From Lysobacteraceae bacterium SCN 69-320 (GTDB lineage Bacteria; Pseudomonadota; Gammaproteobacteria; Xanthomonadales; Rhodanobacteraceae): 64,000 nt of DNA. Numbering within the stretch: the stretch's first letter is position 1; the number at the start of each line of letters is the position of its first letter. Below are positions 30,613 to 39,479 of this stretch, piece after piece. Made by a program: the position numbers and the translations under genes. The DNA lies in assembly GCA_001725155.1 (NCBI GenBank), contig MEFP01000001.1, positions 186,001 through 250,000 of the forward strand. The letters run 5' to 3'. The notes beneath the pieces are model-generated. The model was given only the letters and a program-made list of their open reading frames with translations. It was not told the DNA's origin and ran no database searches.

Positions 30613-31318
30613 TCTTGATCACGACGAGACGCGAAAGACCGAACAGGTTGACCGGCTCGACCGACTGGATTTCCCAGTCGTAGCGGGCGACGTGCTCTTC
30701 GAAGTGGAAATCGGAACGGAACCCGACCTTGCTCGACAGCGGCTGCGCCGCTTTCTCGAGCAACCACCAGAAGCGGCTGCCGCTGAAGTGGTTGAGGATC
30801 ACGATGGTTCCGCCCGGCCGGCAGAGCCGGCGCAGCTCGCGCACGAGACGGACCGGATCCGGCGTCGCCGACAACACGTACGGCACGGTGATGCAGTCGA
30901 AGCTCGCGTCGGCGAACGGCGTGGCTTCGCCGTTCATGATGTGCAGCTCGACGTCGCGCAGGCCCAATGCCGCCGCGCGCCGCTGCGCCCGGGCGAGCAT
31001 TTCCACGGACAGGTCGATGCCGACGATGCGGCTCGAGGCGGGATAGCAGTCCAGGGTCAGTCCCGTGCCGACGCCGACTTCGAGCACGCGCTGCGCGGTC
31101 AGCGAACGCAATGTCGCCGCCATGCGGCGGCGGCCATGGGCATAGATGGCACCGAACAACTGATCGTAGAACGGCGCATAGCGGCCGTAGGTGCGCTTGA
31201 TCTGTTCCTGCGTCAGCGAGCCGGCGTCGGGCCGCGCCTCGATGCGTCGCGGCGGCGACAGTGCCGCGGTTTCGCCGCCGTCAGCTGACGGCGGCGTCTC
31301 GAAGGGGGGGCGAGACAT
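30605..31318 (-). CDS. SAM-dependent methyltransferase, phosphatidylethanolamine N-methyltransferase-like
   Basis: A 237-residue cytoplasmic class I methyltransferase. YGRYAPFYDQLFGAIYAHGRRRMAA, RVLEVGVGTGLTLDCYP (SAM loop, near residue 78) and VGIDLSVEMLARAQRR closely recall the soluble PmtA-type phosphatidylethanolamine N-methyltransferases. The C-terminus VNLFGLSRLVVIKN also fits. If so, it would convert PE towards phosphatidylcholine; a UbiE-like quinone or other small-molecule role cannot be excluded. ATG 31318 is chosen, as the frame upstream has no family-like sequence. It lies 81 bases after a pilin gene and overlaps the sulfatase-fold gene. Confidence 0.7.
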   Translation of the reverse strand: MSRPPFETPPSADGGETAALSPPRRIEARPDAGSLTQEQIKRTYGRYAPFYDQLFGAIYAHGRRRMAATLRSLTAQRVLEVGVGTGLTLDCYPASSRIVGIDLSVEMLARAQRRAAALGLRDVELHIMNGEATPFADASFDCITVPYVLSATPDPVRLVRELRRLCRPGGTIVILNHFSGSRFWWLLEKAAQPLSSKVGFRSDFHFEEHVARYDWEIQSVEPVNLFGLSRLVVIKNV

Positions 31319-31360
31319 AGGCGAGGGATTCTGCCGGCGATGGGGCATCCTGCCGAACTC

Positions 31361-31383
31361 GCCGAAGCAAGACAAGCTTCGGC
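31361..31383 (-). terminator. Hairpin just after the first pilin gene (attenuator or processing site)
   Basis: GCCGAAGC (31361-31368) and GCTTCGGC (31376-31383) pair perfectly around seven bases, 17 bases past the pilin stop. No T-run follows, so it probably reduces rather than ends transcription. It would let the pilin be made in excess over the downstream enzyme genes. Confidence 0.4.
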
Positions 31384-31399
31384 ATCGCCGTTTCCCGCA

Positions 31400-31870
31400 T
31401 CAGTTCTGGCCGGTGCGGCAGATCGTCGGGAGGAACTTCTGCGGCACGGTGGCCGAACACGTCCATGCCACGCTGCCGCCCGTCGTCGAATACGTCGGGT
31501 GCAGGGTCATGGTGAGATTGTTGATCAGGGCGTTCGCGCGCCGTGGAGCCGTGCTGGAATACGTGCAGACGATGTCGCCGTTGACGACGGTCACCGCGCT
31601 GATGTATTTGCCGACGATGTCGGCCGCCGCCGGCAGTCCCGCGACGGTATTGCTGGCCGGCAGCACGCCGGTATTGGACAGGGTCTCGGCGACCGCGGTC
31701 TTTGCGCCGCTGGCCAGGATGCCGCATTCCTCGACTTGGGTGCGCACGACGTAGTCGTGGTAGGAAGGCAGTGCGATGGCCGCGAGTATCGCGATGATCG
31801 CCACGACGATCATCAGCTCGATCAGCGTGAATCCGGTGTGGCGGCGCGGAGACGGGAGCATGCTGTTCAT
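31400..31870 (-). CDS. pilA: Type IV major-pilin-like protein, copy 1
   Basis: A 156-residue type IVa prepilin. A short basic leader ending in Gly precedes [24 protein letters not shown], with Glu at +5 and the PilD cleavage site G-F. The globular part has cysteines at ECGIL, VCTYS and a C-terminal pair (WTCSATVPQKFLPTIC) that probably makes the D-region loop; it ends CRTGQN. ATG 31870 is used; an in-frame ATG nine bases later would only shorten the leader. A sigma-54 promoter lies about 30 bases upstream. It is clearly similar to the second pilin at 32809-33270. Confidence 0.93.
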   Translation of the reverse strand: MNSMLPSPRRHTGFTLIELMIVVAIIAILAAIALPSYHDYVVRTQVEECGILASGAKTAVAETLSNTGVLPASNTVAGLPAAADIVGKYISAVTVVNGDIVCTYSSTAPRRANALINNLTMTLHPTYSTTGGSVAWTCSATVPQKFLPTICRTGQN

Positions 31871-31901
31871 CGTCGGGTTTCCAGAGATGGCGCGAGGCGG
31901 C

Positions 31902-31917
31902 TGCATAGGGCATGCCA
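31902..31917 (-). promoter_or_regulatory. Sigma-54 (-24/-12) promoter of pilin copy 1
   Basis: Read leftward: T-GG-CATGCCCTAT-GC-A, with GG and GC exactly 10 bases apart and TGGCAT matching the -24 block well. Start would be near 31891, giving a leader of about 20 bases. PilR, an RpoN-dependent activator, is encoded just upstream in the block. Confidence 0.75.
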
Positions 31918-32752
31918 AGGGTCTGTGCCGTTCGCGGCCGGGAAACCACCGTTCGTCGACTCGGGTGTGACGCGGGCGGGCCGCTGCAGCGCGGCGCGGC
32001 ACAGATTGCCGCAATGCGCCGGATTGCCGCCGCGGCAGGCGATCGCGGACTTTGCGAAGCCGTCGCGCCGGTGCTCGATGCCGATGACAGCGATCATCCT
32101 TGCCGGGGTGCGGACGCGAGCCGGTGCCGGATGCGGTAAGCGGAAATTCGTCCACTATGGCCAGGTCGGTGGTGTGGGCGCGACATCGCGGCTGTCGTGG
32201 AGCCGTCGTGGCGACCGATCGTCATGCCCGGGTGCGGTAGCGCGGTTGCCCAGGGTCCGGCGGCGAGTCTGCCGGCCTGTTTGCGGATCCGCCTGCAAAA
32301 TCGCTGGATCCGCGTCCGCGGAAATCTCGGCTGGGGGACTCGGCTGTCCATTTCCGCAATCTGCCGGGCGCGTGTCCAGGCGTGCGCCGATCAGGACCTC
32401 GAGTCGGTCGCTGTCGTCGGGTCGAGTCGCGCTGCCCACGTTGTCGATTGGCGGGCACGCTTCCAGTGGTTGGGCTGAATGGACGCGGTCGGTGCCGCTG
32501 CGTCTGCGTGCCGCCTTGCGACGAACGCTCGCCGATGCCCGGTCCGGATCTTTCCCTGACGCTGCTGTCCGCGTCGATGCAATGCAGCGCACCGTTCTTC
32601 ACGATGCAGTCCGTGGTCTGCTATGCGCCGACAGCCGCGCAAAACGGCTGGCAAGCCCGGGGATTCCCGGCCGCCGTCGAAGTGTTCTAATCCTGTTGCG
32701 ATATGGCCCGCGCTCCGGAGTGGCGCATGTCGTCCGCCAAGTTTTGCGGCGG
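31918..32752. other. Long gap between the two pilin genes
   Basis: About 835 bases lie between the copy-1 promoter and the copy-2 terminator. Open frames exist on both strands, but none shows a known domain, signal peptide or convincing ribosome site, and their compositions look like GC-driven chance frames. A small dyad GATGA-CAGCGA-TCATC at 32083-32098 contains a TGTCA-like half-site on the minus strand and could serve activation of copy 1. Otherwise nothing is recognised; a decayed third pilin or modifier gene was looked for and not found. Confidence 0.4.
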
Positions 32753-32784
32753 ACAAAAAAAACGACCGCCTTGCGGCGGTCGTT
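32753..32784 (-). terminator. Terminator of pilin copy 2
   Basis: AACGACCGCC (32761-32770) and GGCGGTCGTT (32775-32784) form a perfect 10-base-pair stem around TTGC. On the leftward strand it is followed by a run of eight T (the A-run at 32755-32762). It lies 25 bases past the pilin stop, so this pilin gene is monocistronic. Confidence 0.92.
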
Positions 32785-32808
32785 CTGGGTATCGCGCAGC
32801 AGAATTGC

Positions 32809-33270
32809 TTAGTTCGTGCCGGTACGGCAGATCGTCGGCAGGTACTTCTGGTCGATGTCGGCGCTGCTGCAGGTCCAGGTGACGCTGCCCAGCGAGGTCG
32901 ACAGGACCGGCGTCAGCAGCAGGTGCTGGCCGTTGATCTTGGCGTTGGCGCGGAACGTGCCGGTGTTGGAGTAGGTGCAGGTGACCGCACCGCCGGCGCC
33001 GACGGCAACTTCGCTGACATACTTGCCGAAGATGTCGGCGGCAGCGGCGAGACCGGCGGCCGCGTTGGTGGTCGGAGCCGTGCCGGTGTTCATGAAGGTC
33101 TCGGCGATGGCCGTCTTGGCGCCCGAGGCCAGCACGTCGCATTCGCTGACCTGCGAACGGATCGTGTAGTCCTGATAGGCCGGCAGCGCGATGGCGGCGA
33201 GGATGGCGATGATCGCGACGACGATCATCAGTTCGATCAGGGTAAAGCCCTTGGCGTTGTTCATCTTCAT
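32809..33270 (-). CDS. pilA: Type IV major-pilin-like protein, copy 2
   Basis: A 153-residue type IVa prepilin with leader MKMNNAKG, then [24 protein letters not shown]. The PilD site, Glu5 and the conserved hydrophobic helix are intact. The C-terminal cysteine pair ([17 protein letters not shown]) and the CRTGTN ending match copy 1, so the two are recent paralogues or a conserved pair. The ATG at 33270 follows AAAGGA at good spacing, a stronger ribosome site than that of copy 1. With its own sigma-54 promoter and strong terminator, it looks like the main structural pilin. Confidence 0.95.
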   Translation of the reverse strand: MKMNNAKGFTLIELMIVVAIIAILAAIALPAYQDYTIRSQVSECDVLASGAKTAIAETFMNTGTAPTTNAAAGLAAAADIFGKYVSEVAVGAGGAVTCTYSNTGTFRANAKINGQHLLLTPVLSTSLGSVTWTCSSADIDQKYLPTICRTGTN

Positions 33271-33391
33271 GAGTGTTTTCCTTTGCAACCGAGTCATTTG
33301 AATTCGAAGGTTTCGCCCCCGAGCCCTACGCTGGCAAGACGGTGGTCGTGTGGACCGTCTCGGGACTGCGTCGATGCCCGAAGCGGATTCG

Positions 33392-33407
33392 AGCATGTTT
33401 CATGCCA
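33392..33407 (-). promoter_or_regulatory. Sigma-54 (-24/-12) promoter of pilin copy 2
   Basis: Read leftward: T-GG-CATGAAACAT-GC-T, with GG-N10-GC spacing and close matches to TGGCAC and TTGCT. Start would be near 33381, leaving a leader of about 110 bases before the ATG. Very similar to the site before copy 1. Confidence 0.8.
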
Positions 33408-33488
33408 CCGCGCCTAGCGGCCGGATGTGGAACAACGTCACAAAACGATGGCTCATAACGCGACGCTATCAGCTTATGCGCCGCTTTG

Positions 33489-33503
33489 CGTCAGAAACTG
33501 ACG
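33489..33503 (-). promoter_or_regulatory. Candidate PilR enhancer site
   Basis: CGTCAG-AAA-CTGACG is a perfect 6-base dyad about 110-120 bases upstream of the predicted pilin start site, a normal position for an RpoN activator. PilR sites in other species contain TGTCR-type elements; CGTCAG is close but not identical. The assignment is inference from position and symmetry. Confidence 0.35.
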
Positions 33504-33607
33504 GAGTGCGCCAGTTTTGGCGTGGTCGAGCGGGGCGCGGGCGAAATCTGTACCGTGCAAGACCTCGCACGGCGCCGGCGCAGGAACGGCCCGGCAGCAC
33601 TCTCAGG

Positions 33608-33621
33608 CATGAACGTTCATG
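33608..33621. promoter_or_regulatory. 14-base perfect palindrome CATGAACGTTCATG
   Basis: A gapless palindrome in the pilR-pilin gap, about 230 bases upstream of the predicted pilin start. It may be a regulator site or the arm of a weak pilR transcript end. No family is assigned. Confidence 0.25.
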
Positions 33622-33688
33622 GCTGGTGCGGCAGCCGGAAGCATTCCCGGCGGCCTCGGCCCGCAGCGCTGGTGCGCGCGGCGCCGAC

Positions 33689-35089
33689 TCAGTCGATGGC
33701 CAGCTTCTTGAGCTTGTAGCGCAGCGCGCGGAACGTGATGCCGAGCTTCTTGGCGGCAGCGGTCTTGTTGTAGCGCGTCTCGACCAGCGCCTTCATGATC
33801 GTCTCGCGCTCGATGTTGCTGATGAAGTCGTCCAGTCCCTGCGGCTGGCCGTCGTCGTCCATGTCGTCGACGGCGAGATTGCCGGCGGGTATCGGCGCAG
33901 CCGGCGGCACCGGCACGCCCTCGGGTGCGGCGCGCGTATGCAGTTGCTGCACCAGCTGCAGGTCGTCGACCTCGATGATGTTGTGCTCGCAGAGCGCGAC
34001 GGCGCGTTCGAGCACGTTCTCGAGTTCGCGCACGTTGCCCGGGAAGTTGTAGGACAGCAACGCCGCGAGCGCCTCGGGCTTCAGCCGCGCCGGGCTGGTG
34101 CCGTGATCACGGGCGAGCCGTTCCAGTACGCGGCCGGCGAGCTTCGGAATGTCTTCCTTGCGCTCGCGCAGCGGCGGCACGCGCAGCTCGATCACGTTGA
34201 TGCGGTAGAACAGATCCTGGCGGAACTGGCCCAGTTCGACGAGCCGCGCGAGGTTCTTGTGGGTTGCGGAGAGGATGCGCACGTCGATCGCGACTTCGCT
34301 GCGGCCGCCGATCGGGCGCACCGACTTTTCCTGGATCACGCGCAGCAGCTTGACCTGCATGTGCAGCGGCAGCTCGGCCACTTCGTCGAGGAACAGGGTG
34401 CCGCCGTGGGCCGCCTGGAACAGGCCGTCCTTGTCCGCGTGCGCGCCGGTGAAGCTGCCCTTCTTGTGGCCGAAGAACTCGCTTTCCATGAGTTCGGACG
34501 GGATCGCGCCGCAGTTGACCGGCACGAAGGCGCCGCCGGCGCGCGGCCCCAGCTCGTGGATCTGGCGCGCGACCAGCTCCTTGCCGACGCCCGACTCGCC
34601 GCTGATGTAGACCGGAGCCTGGCTGCGCGCGAGCTTGCCGATCGTCGCGCGAACATGTTCCATGGCCGGCGAGTCGCCGATCAGCTTGCTTTCGGTCGCG
34701 CTGGCGCCGGCACGGCGTTCCTCGCCGAGCTTGAGCGCGGTCTGCACGAGGCGGCGCAGCATGGCCAGGTCGACCGGCTTGGACACGAAATCGAAAGCGC
34801 CGGCCTTGAGCGCGACGACGGCCGCGTCGACGTTGCCGTAAGCCGTGATCATCGCGATCGGCATTTCCGGGTACTGGCGCGTGACTAGCTCGATGATTTC
34901 CTGCCCCGAGCCGTCCGGCAGGCGCATGTCGGTGAAGCACAGATCGTATTTGCGTTCGGTCAGCCGGTTGCGCGCTTCCCCGACGCTGCCGGCCGTCGTC
35001 ACGTCGAGATTCATGCGGCCCAGCGTGATCGTCAGCAGTTCGCGAATGTCGCGCTCGTCGTCGATCACCAGCGCGGTTTGTCTACTCAT
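33689..35089 (-). CDS. pilR: Sigma-54-dependent response regulator PilR
   Basis: A 466-residue NtrC-family activator. The receiver domain (1-120) has phospho-acceptor Asp54 (FTDMRLPDG). The AAA+ domain has GESGVGKE (Walker A), the sigma-54 contact loop GSFTGAH and LFLDEVAELP (Walker B). An Ala/Pro linker leads to a Fis-type helix-turn-helix (NKTAAAKKLGITFRALRYKLKKL). The contact loop is GSFTGA rather than GAFTGA, a variant also found in other PilR proteins. It lies 79 bases after pilS and should drive the two pilin promoters. Confidence 0.96.
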   Translation of the reverse strand: MSRQTALVIDDERDIRELLTITLGRMNLDVTTAGSVGEARNRLTERKYDLCFTDMRLPDGSGQEIIELVTRQYPEMPIAMITAYGNVDAAVVALKAGAFDFVSKPVDLAMLRRLVQTALKLGEERRAGASATESKLIGDSPAMEHVRATIGKLARSQAPVYISGESGVGKELVARQIHELGPRAGGAFVPVNCGAIPSELMESEFFGHKKGSFTGAHADKDGLFQAAHGGTLFLDEVAELPLHMQVKLLRVIQEKSVRPIGGRSEVAIDVRILSATHKNLARLVELGQFRQDLFYRINVIELRVPPLRERKEDIPKLAGRVLERLARDHGTSPARLKPEALAALLSYNFPGNVRELENVLERAVALCEHNIIEVDDLQLVQQLHTRAAPEGVPVPPAAPIPAGNLAVDDMDDDGQPQGLDDFISNIERETIMKALVETRYNKTAAAKKLGITFRALRYKLKKLAID

Positions 35090-35168
35090 CGCCTATGCAG
35101 TCCTGCCAGCCCGTCCGCCCCTGGCCCGGCAGGGTAATGCGGGCGACCGTACGGGTAAAGACGCGGCC

Positions 35169-36809
35169 TCACCGGCGTGGCGCCGTGGCCGCCATCTGCG
35201 TGACCAGGGTAATGCGGAAACAGCTGCCGCCGCCGGCCACCGGCACGTATTCCAGCGCCGCCTGATTGGCCTCGCAGAGCTGGCGCGCCAGATAAAGGCC
35301 CAGGCCGGTACCGTACTCATGCGTCGTGAAGAACGGCTCGAAGATCTGCGCGGCGACCTTGGGGGGGATGCCCGGTCCGCGGTCGACGACCTCGACCACG
35401 GGCGGCCCCTTGTCGCCGAGCATGCGCGCGACCACGGCCACGCGCGCCGGTTCGCCCGGCAGGCGGCCGTAGCGGATCGCGTTCTGCACGAGGTTCCAGA
35501 CCACCTGCTGCAGCTGCTGCGGATCGAACAGGCCGTCGATCAGCCGCGGCTGGGTCACCGCGCGCAGCTGGTCCATGCCCAGATCGTTGCTGGCCTTGTA
35601 TTCCTCGATGAAATTGGTGACCCAGGCGTTGACGTCGACGAGCTCGGGCCGCGAGCGCTCGCGCCGCGACAGTTGCAGGATGTTCTCGACGACGTCGTTG
35701 GCGCGCGCGCAATGGTTGTTGATGATCTCGACCATGCGCTGGTCGGCGTCGACGAGGTCTTCGGATTCGGCCAGCAGCTGGGCCGAATAGCTGATCGCGG
35801 CGAGCGGGTTGCGGATCTCGTGCGCGATCGAGGCCGACAGGCGGCCCAGTGAACTCAAGGTCAGTTCCTCGGCGCGGCGCGACACCAATGAGGTGTCGTC
35901 GAGGAAGATCAGCACGTTGGTCGCCTCGTTGGGCGACAGGCGCGTGAAGCGCGGCAGCACTTCCGGCACGTCCTCGGCCAGCGCGACTGCACGCGTGTCG
36001 GTCTTGCCGGTCGTGCGCCAGTGATACAGCCGGCGCGACAGCTCCGGCGCGACGGCGCCGAGATCGCGCAACTCCGGCTTGGGGCTGCCGATCAGCAGCC
36101 AGGCCGATTCGTTGAGCTGGTGGATGCGGTTGGCGTCGTCGACGACGAGCACGCCGGTCTTCATGCGCCGGATGATCATGTCGTTGACCTGGGACAGGTT
36201 GGCCAGGTCGGTACCCCGCTGCTCGGCCAGCGCCTCGGTTGCACGCATCTGCTTGCCGAGCACATTGAACATGCCGTAGGACGCGAGATAGGCCGTGCCG
36301 AACAGCATGGCCTCGAGCGGGCCTATTTCGTAGCGCGCGTCGTAGAGCCGTACCAGCGCCACGCCGAATACGAGCACGCCGGCGCCGAACAGTGCAAGCA
36401 GGCCGGCGCGGCGCGGCGGCAGCAACAGGGCTCCGGCACCGATATTGAACATCAGCAGGATCGCGATGCCCGACTGGGGTTCGCGGATGCTGGCGATCAT
36501 GATGACGGCGGCGACCATGTCGTAGACCACGGCCAGGGTCACCGTGGACACGACGCGCTTGAGCTGGTGCTCGGTGCGCAGGAACAGCGCCGTCGCGAAC
36601 AGCAGATAGAGCAGGGCGTTGACCCGGCCCAGCAGCGGGAAGCGCAGCTCCAGCCAGTTGATCGCCAACGGGCTGAACGCCAGTCCCGCGTAGATGCAGG
36701 CCTGCAGCACGCGAAACAGGTTGAAGAAATAGAGTTCGCGCCGGGTGGTTTCCCCGGTCGTTGCCGAGCCGACGGAAAAGATGCTGCGCGGCCTTGCGAC
36801 AGTGCCCAT
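35169..36809 (-). CDS. pilS: Sensor histidine kinase PilS
   Basis: A 546-residue membrane kinase. It has about six N-terminal membrane segments (residues 25-190), a PAS-like domain (MKTGVLVVDDANRIHQLNESA), then HisKA with His330 (SASIAHEIRNPLAAISYSAQLL) and HATPase motifs N (VVWNLVQNAIRYG), G1 (VVDRGPGIP) and G2 (GTGLGLYLARQLC). PilS phosphorylates PilR and is thought to sense pilin in the membrane. ATG 36809 is used; the upstream in-frame start is TTG. It is divergent from sucC. Confidence 0.95.
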   Translation of the reverse strand: MGTVARPRSIFSVGSATTGETTRRELYFFNLFRVLQACIYAGLAFSPLAINWLELRFPLLGRVNALLYLLFATALFLRTEHQLKRVVSTVTLAVVYDMVAAVIMIASIREPQSGIAILLMFNIGAGALLLPPRRAGLLALFGAGVLVFGVALVRLYDARYEIGPLEAMLFGTAYLASYGMFNVLGKQMRATEALAEQRGTDLANLSQVNDMIIRRMKTGVLVVDDANRIHQLNESAWLLIGSPKPELRDLGAVAPELSRRLYHWRTTGKTDTRAVALAEDVPEVLPRFTRLSPNEATNVLIFLDDTSLVSRRAEELTLSSLGRLSASIAHEIRNPLAAISYSAQLLAESEDLVDADQRMVEIINNHCARANDVVENILQLSRRERSRPELVDVNAWVTNFIEEYKASNDLGMDQLRAVTQPRLIDGLFDPQQLQQVVWNLVQNAIRYGRLPGEPARVAVVARMLGDKGPPVVEVVDRGPGIPPKVAAQIFEPFFTTHEYGTGLGLYLARQLCEANQAALEYVPVAGGGSCFRITLVTQMAATAPRR

Positions 36810-37063
36810 GCGGCCCAGCGTCGCCAGTTTTGCGCGACTTGGCAAGGTCTGCGCCGCCGCGCCCCGGGCCGGGCTTAGCCCAATGTCGGGGGCGCCAGAC
36901 TTTCCTTTGACCCGACCTTTGCTCAGAATACGCGCCCATTCTGCCCGGGGTGCGCTATGCCGCCCCGCCGCGCAGTCACCGGGAAGCCCGCAGGCGTCGG
37001 CGCAATATGCCGGCGGCCGCTTTCTCGCCCAGCAATCCGTTTCATTTCCCGCAAGGTGTTCGC

Positions 37064-38224
<1,161 letters not shown>

Positions 38225-38235
38225 GGAATCCAGCC

Positions 38236-39111
38236 ATGAGCGTTTTGATCAACAAGAACACCAAGGTCATCTGCCAGGGCTTCACCGGCCAGCAGGGCAC
38301 CTTCCATTCCGAACAGGCCGTCGACTACGGCACGAAGCTGGTCGGCGGCGTGACGCCGGGCAAGGGCGGCACGCAGCACATCGGCCTGCCGGTGTTCAAC
38401 ACCGTGCAGGACGCGGTCGACGAGACCGGCGCCGACGCCTCGATGATCTTCGTGCCGCCGCCGTTCGCGGCCGACGCGATCCTTGAAGCCGCCGACGCGG
38501 GCATCAAGGTCATCGTCGCGATCACCGAAGGCATTCCGGTCCTGGACATGCTGCGCGTCAAGAACGCGCTGAAGGGCTATCCGGACGCCGTGCTGATCGG
38601 CCCGAACTGCCCCGGCGTGATCACCCCGGGCGAATGCAAGATCGGCATCATGCCGGGCCACATCCACAAGCCGGGCAAGGTCGGCATCGTGTCGCGCTCC
38701 GGCACCCTGACCTATGAAGCCGTGTTCCAGACCACGAACGCGGGCCTGGGCCAGTCCACCTGCATCGGCATCGGCGGCGACCCGATCAACGGCCTGAACT
38801 TCATAGACTGTCTCAAGCTGTTCCAGGACGATGCGCAGACCGAAGGCATCATCATGGTCGGCGAGATCGGCGGCAGCGCCGAGGAAGAAGCGGCCGAGTT
38901 CATCGCCGAATACGTGACCAAGCCCGTCGTCGCATTCATCGCCGGCGCCTCGGCCCCGGCCGGCAAGCGCATGGGCCACGCCGGCGCGATCATCTCCGGC
39001 GGCAAGGGCACCGCGGCCGCGAAGTTCGCCGCGCTCGAAAAGGCCGGCGTGACGACGGTCAAGTCGCCGGCCGATCTCGGCAAGGCGATCACGGCGCGTC
39101 TGGGCGGCTGA
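38236..39111 (+). CDS. sucD: Succinyl-CoA synthetase alpha subunit
   Basis: A 291-residue subunit that binds CoA and carries the phospho-histidine. Motifs are [69 protein letters not shown] and the catalytic-His segment [21 protein letters not shown]. It follows sucC by 11 bases and is closed by a strong terminator. Confidence 0.97.
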   Translation: MSVLINKNTKVICQGFTGQQGTFHSEQAVDYGTKLVGGVTPGKGGTQHIGLPVFNTVQDAVDETGADASMIFVPPPFAADAILEAADAGIKVIVAITEGIPVLDMLRVKNALKGYPDAVLIGPNCPGVITPGECKIGIMPGHIHKPGKVGIVSRSGTLTYEAVFQTTNAGLGQSTCIGIGGDPINGLNFIDCLKLFQDDAQTEGIIMVGEIGGSAEEEAAEFIAEYVTKPVVAFIAGASAPAGKRMGHAGAIISGGKGTAAAKFAALEKAGVTTVKSPADLGKAITARLGG

Positions 39112-39479
39112 TCCGCTCTGCCGTCAAAGTAGGTTGAATCAAGAAGGCCGCGGAGCGATCCGCGGCCTTTTCGTTTTCCGGCTGCGGAGAAGAACGGAGT
39201 CATCGGTCGTGCGTCGATACCGATCTCGCCGGAGTTTTCTGGCGAACAGCGGCGAGCTCGATCCGCCGGAGGCATTCCGGGATGTCAGCGATGCGCGTGC
39301 CGCAGAAGAGGGCCAACGCCGTTCCGAATCCGTTGCAACGTGTGGCCAGGCCGACGGCACTGCGCTGCGGAGTGTGGCCGGCATCGGGAGTGCTGCTGTT
39401 TACCTGCGCCATGCCTTTGCAGGCCCGAACCGCCGGCCTGGGCTATGATTCGGCGCCTCTGCGCATCCATCGACAGGTC
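39112..39479 (+). other. sucD-nadE gap
   Basis: Apart from the terminator at 39144-39175, this stretch shows no gene, repeat or clear promoter. The nadE frame is open upstream to about 39282, but that part has no family similarity and is not included in the gene. Confidence 0.4.
39144..39175 (+). terminator. Terminator after sucD
   Basis: AAGGCCGCGGA (39144-39154) and TCCGCGGCCTT (39159-39169) form an 11-base-pair stem around GCGA. It is followed by a T-rich tail (TTTTCGTTTT). Confidence 0.9.

Larger units (their letters stand above)
33271..33688 (-). other. Upstream control region of pilin copy 2
   Basis: No gene is supported between pilR and this pilin. The region holds the sigma-54 promoter (33392-33407), an inverted repeat at enhancer distance (33489-33503) and a 14-base palindrome (33608-33621), listed separately. 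No clear terminator for pilR was found. Confidence 0.5.

Noticed and set aside
31340-32812. A 490-codon rightward frame spanning pilin copy 1 and the inter-pilin gap
   Set aside because: It crosses a certain pilin gene, its promoter and a terminator on the other strand, and has no recognisable sequence.
33689-35089. PilR thought defective because the sigma-54 loop is GSFTGA, not GAFTGA
   Set aside because: The Ser variant is usual among PilR proteins and all other motifs are intact.
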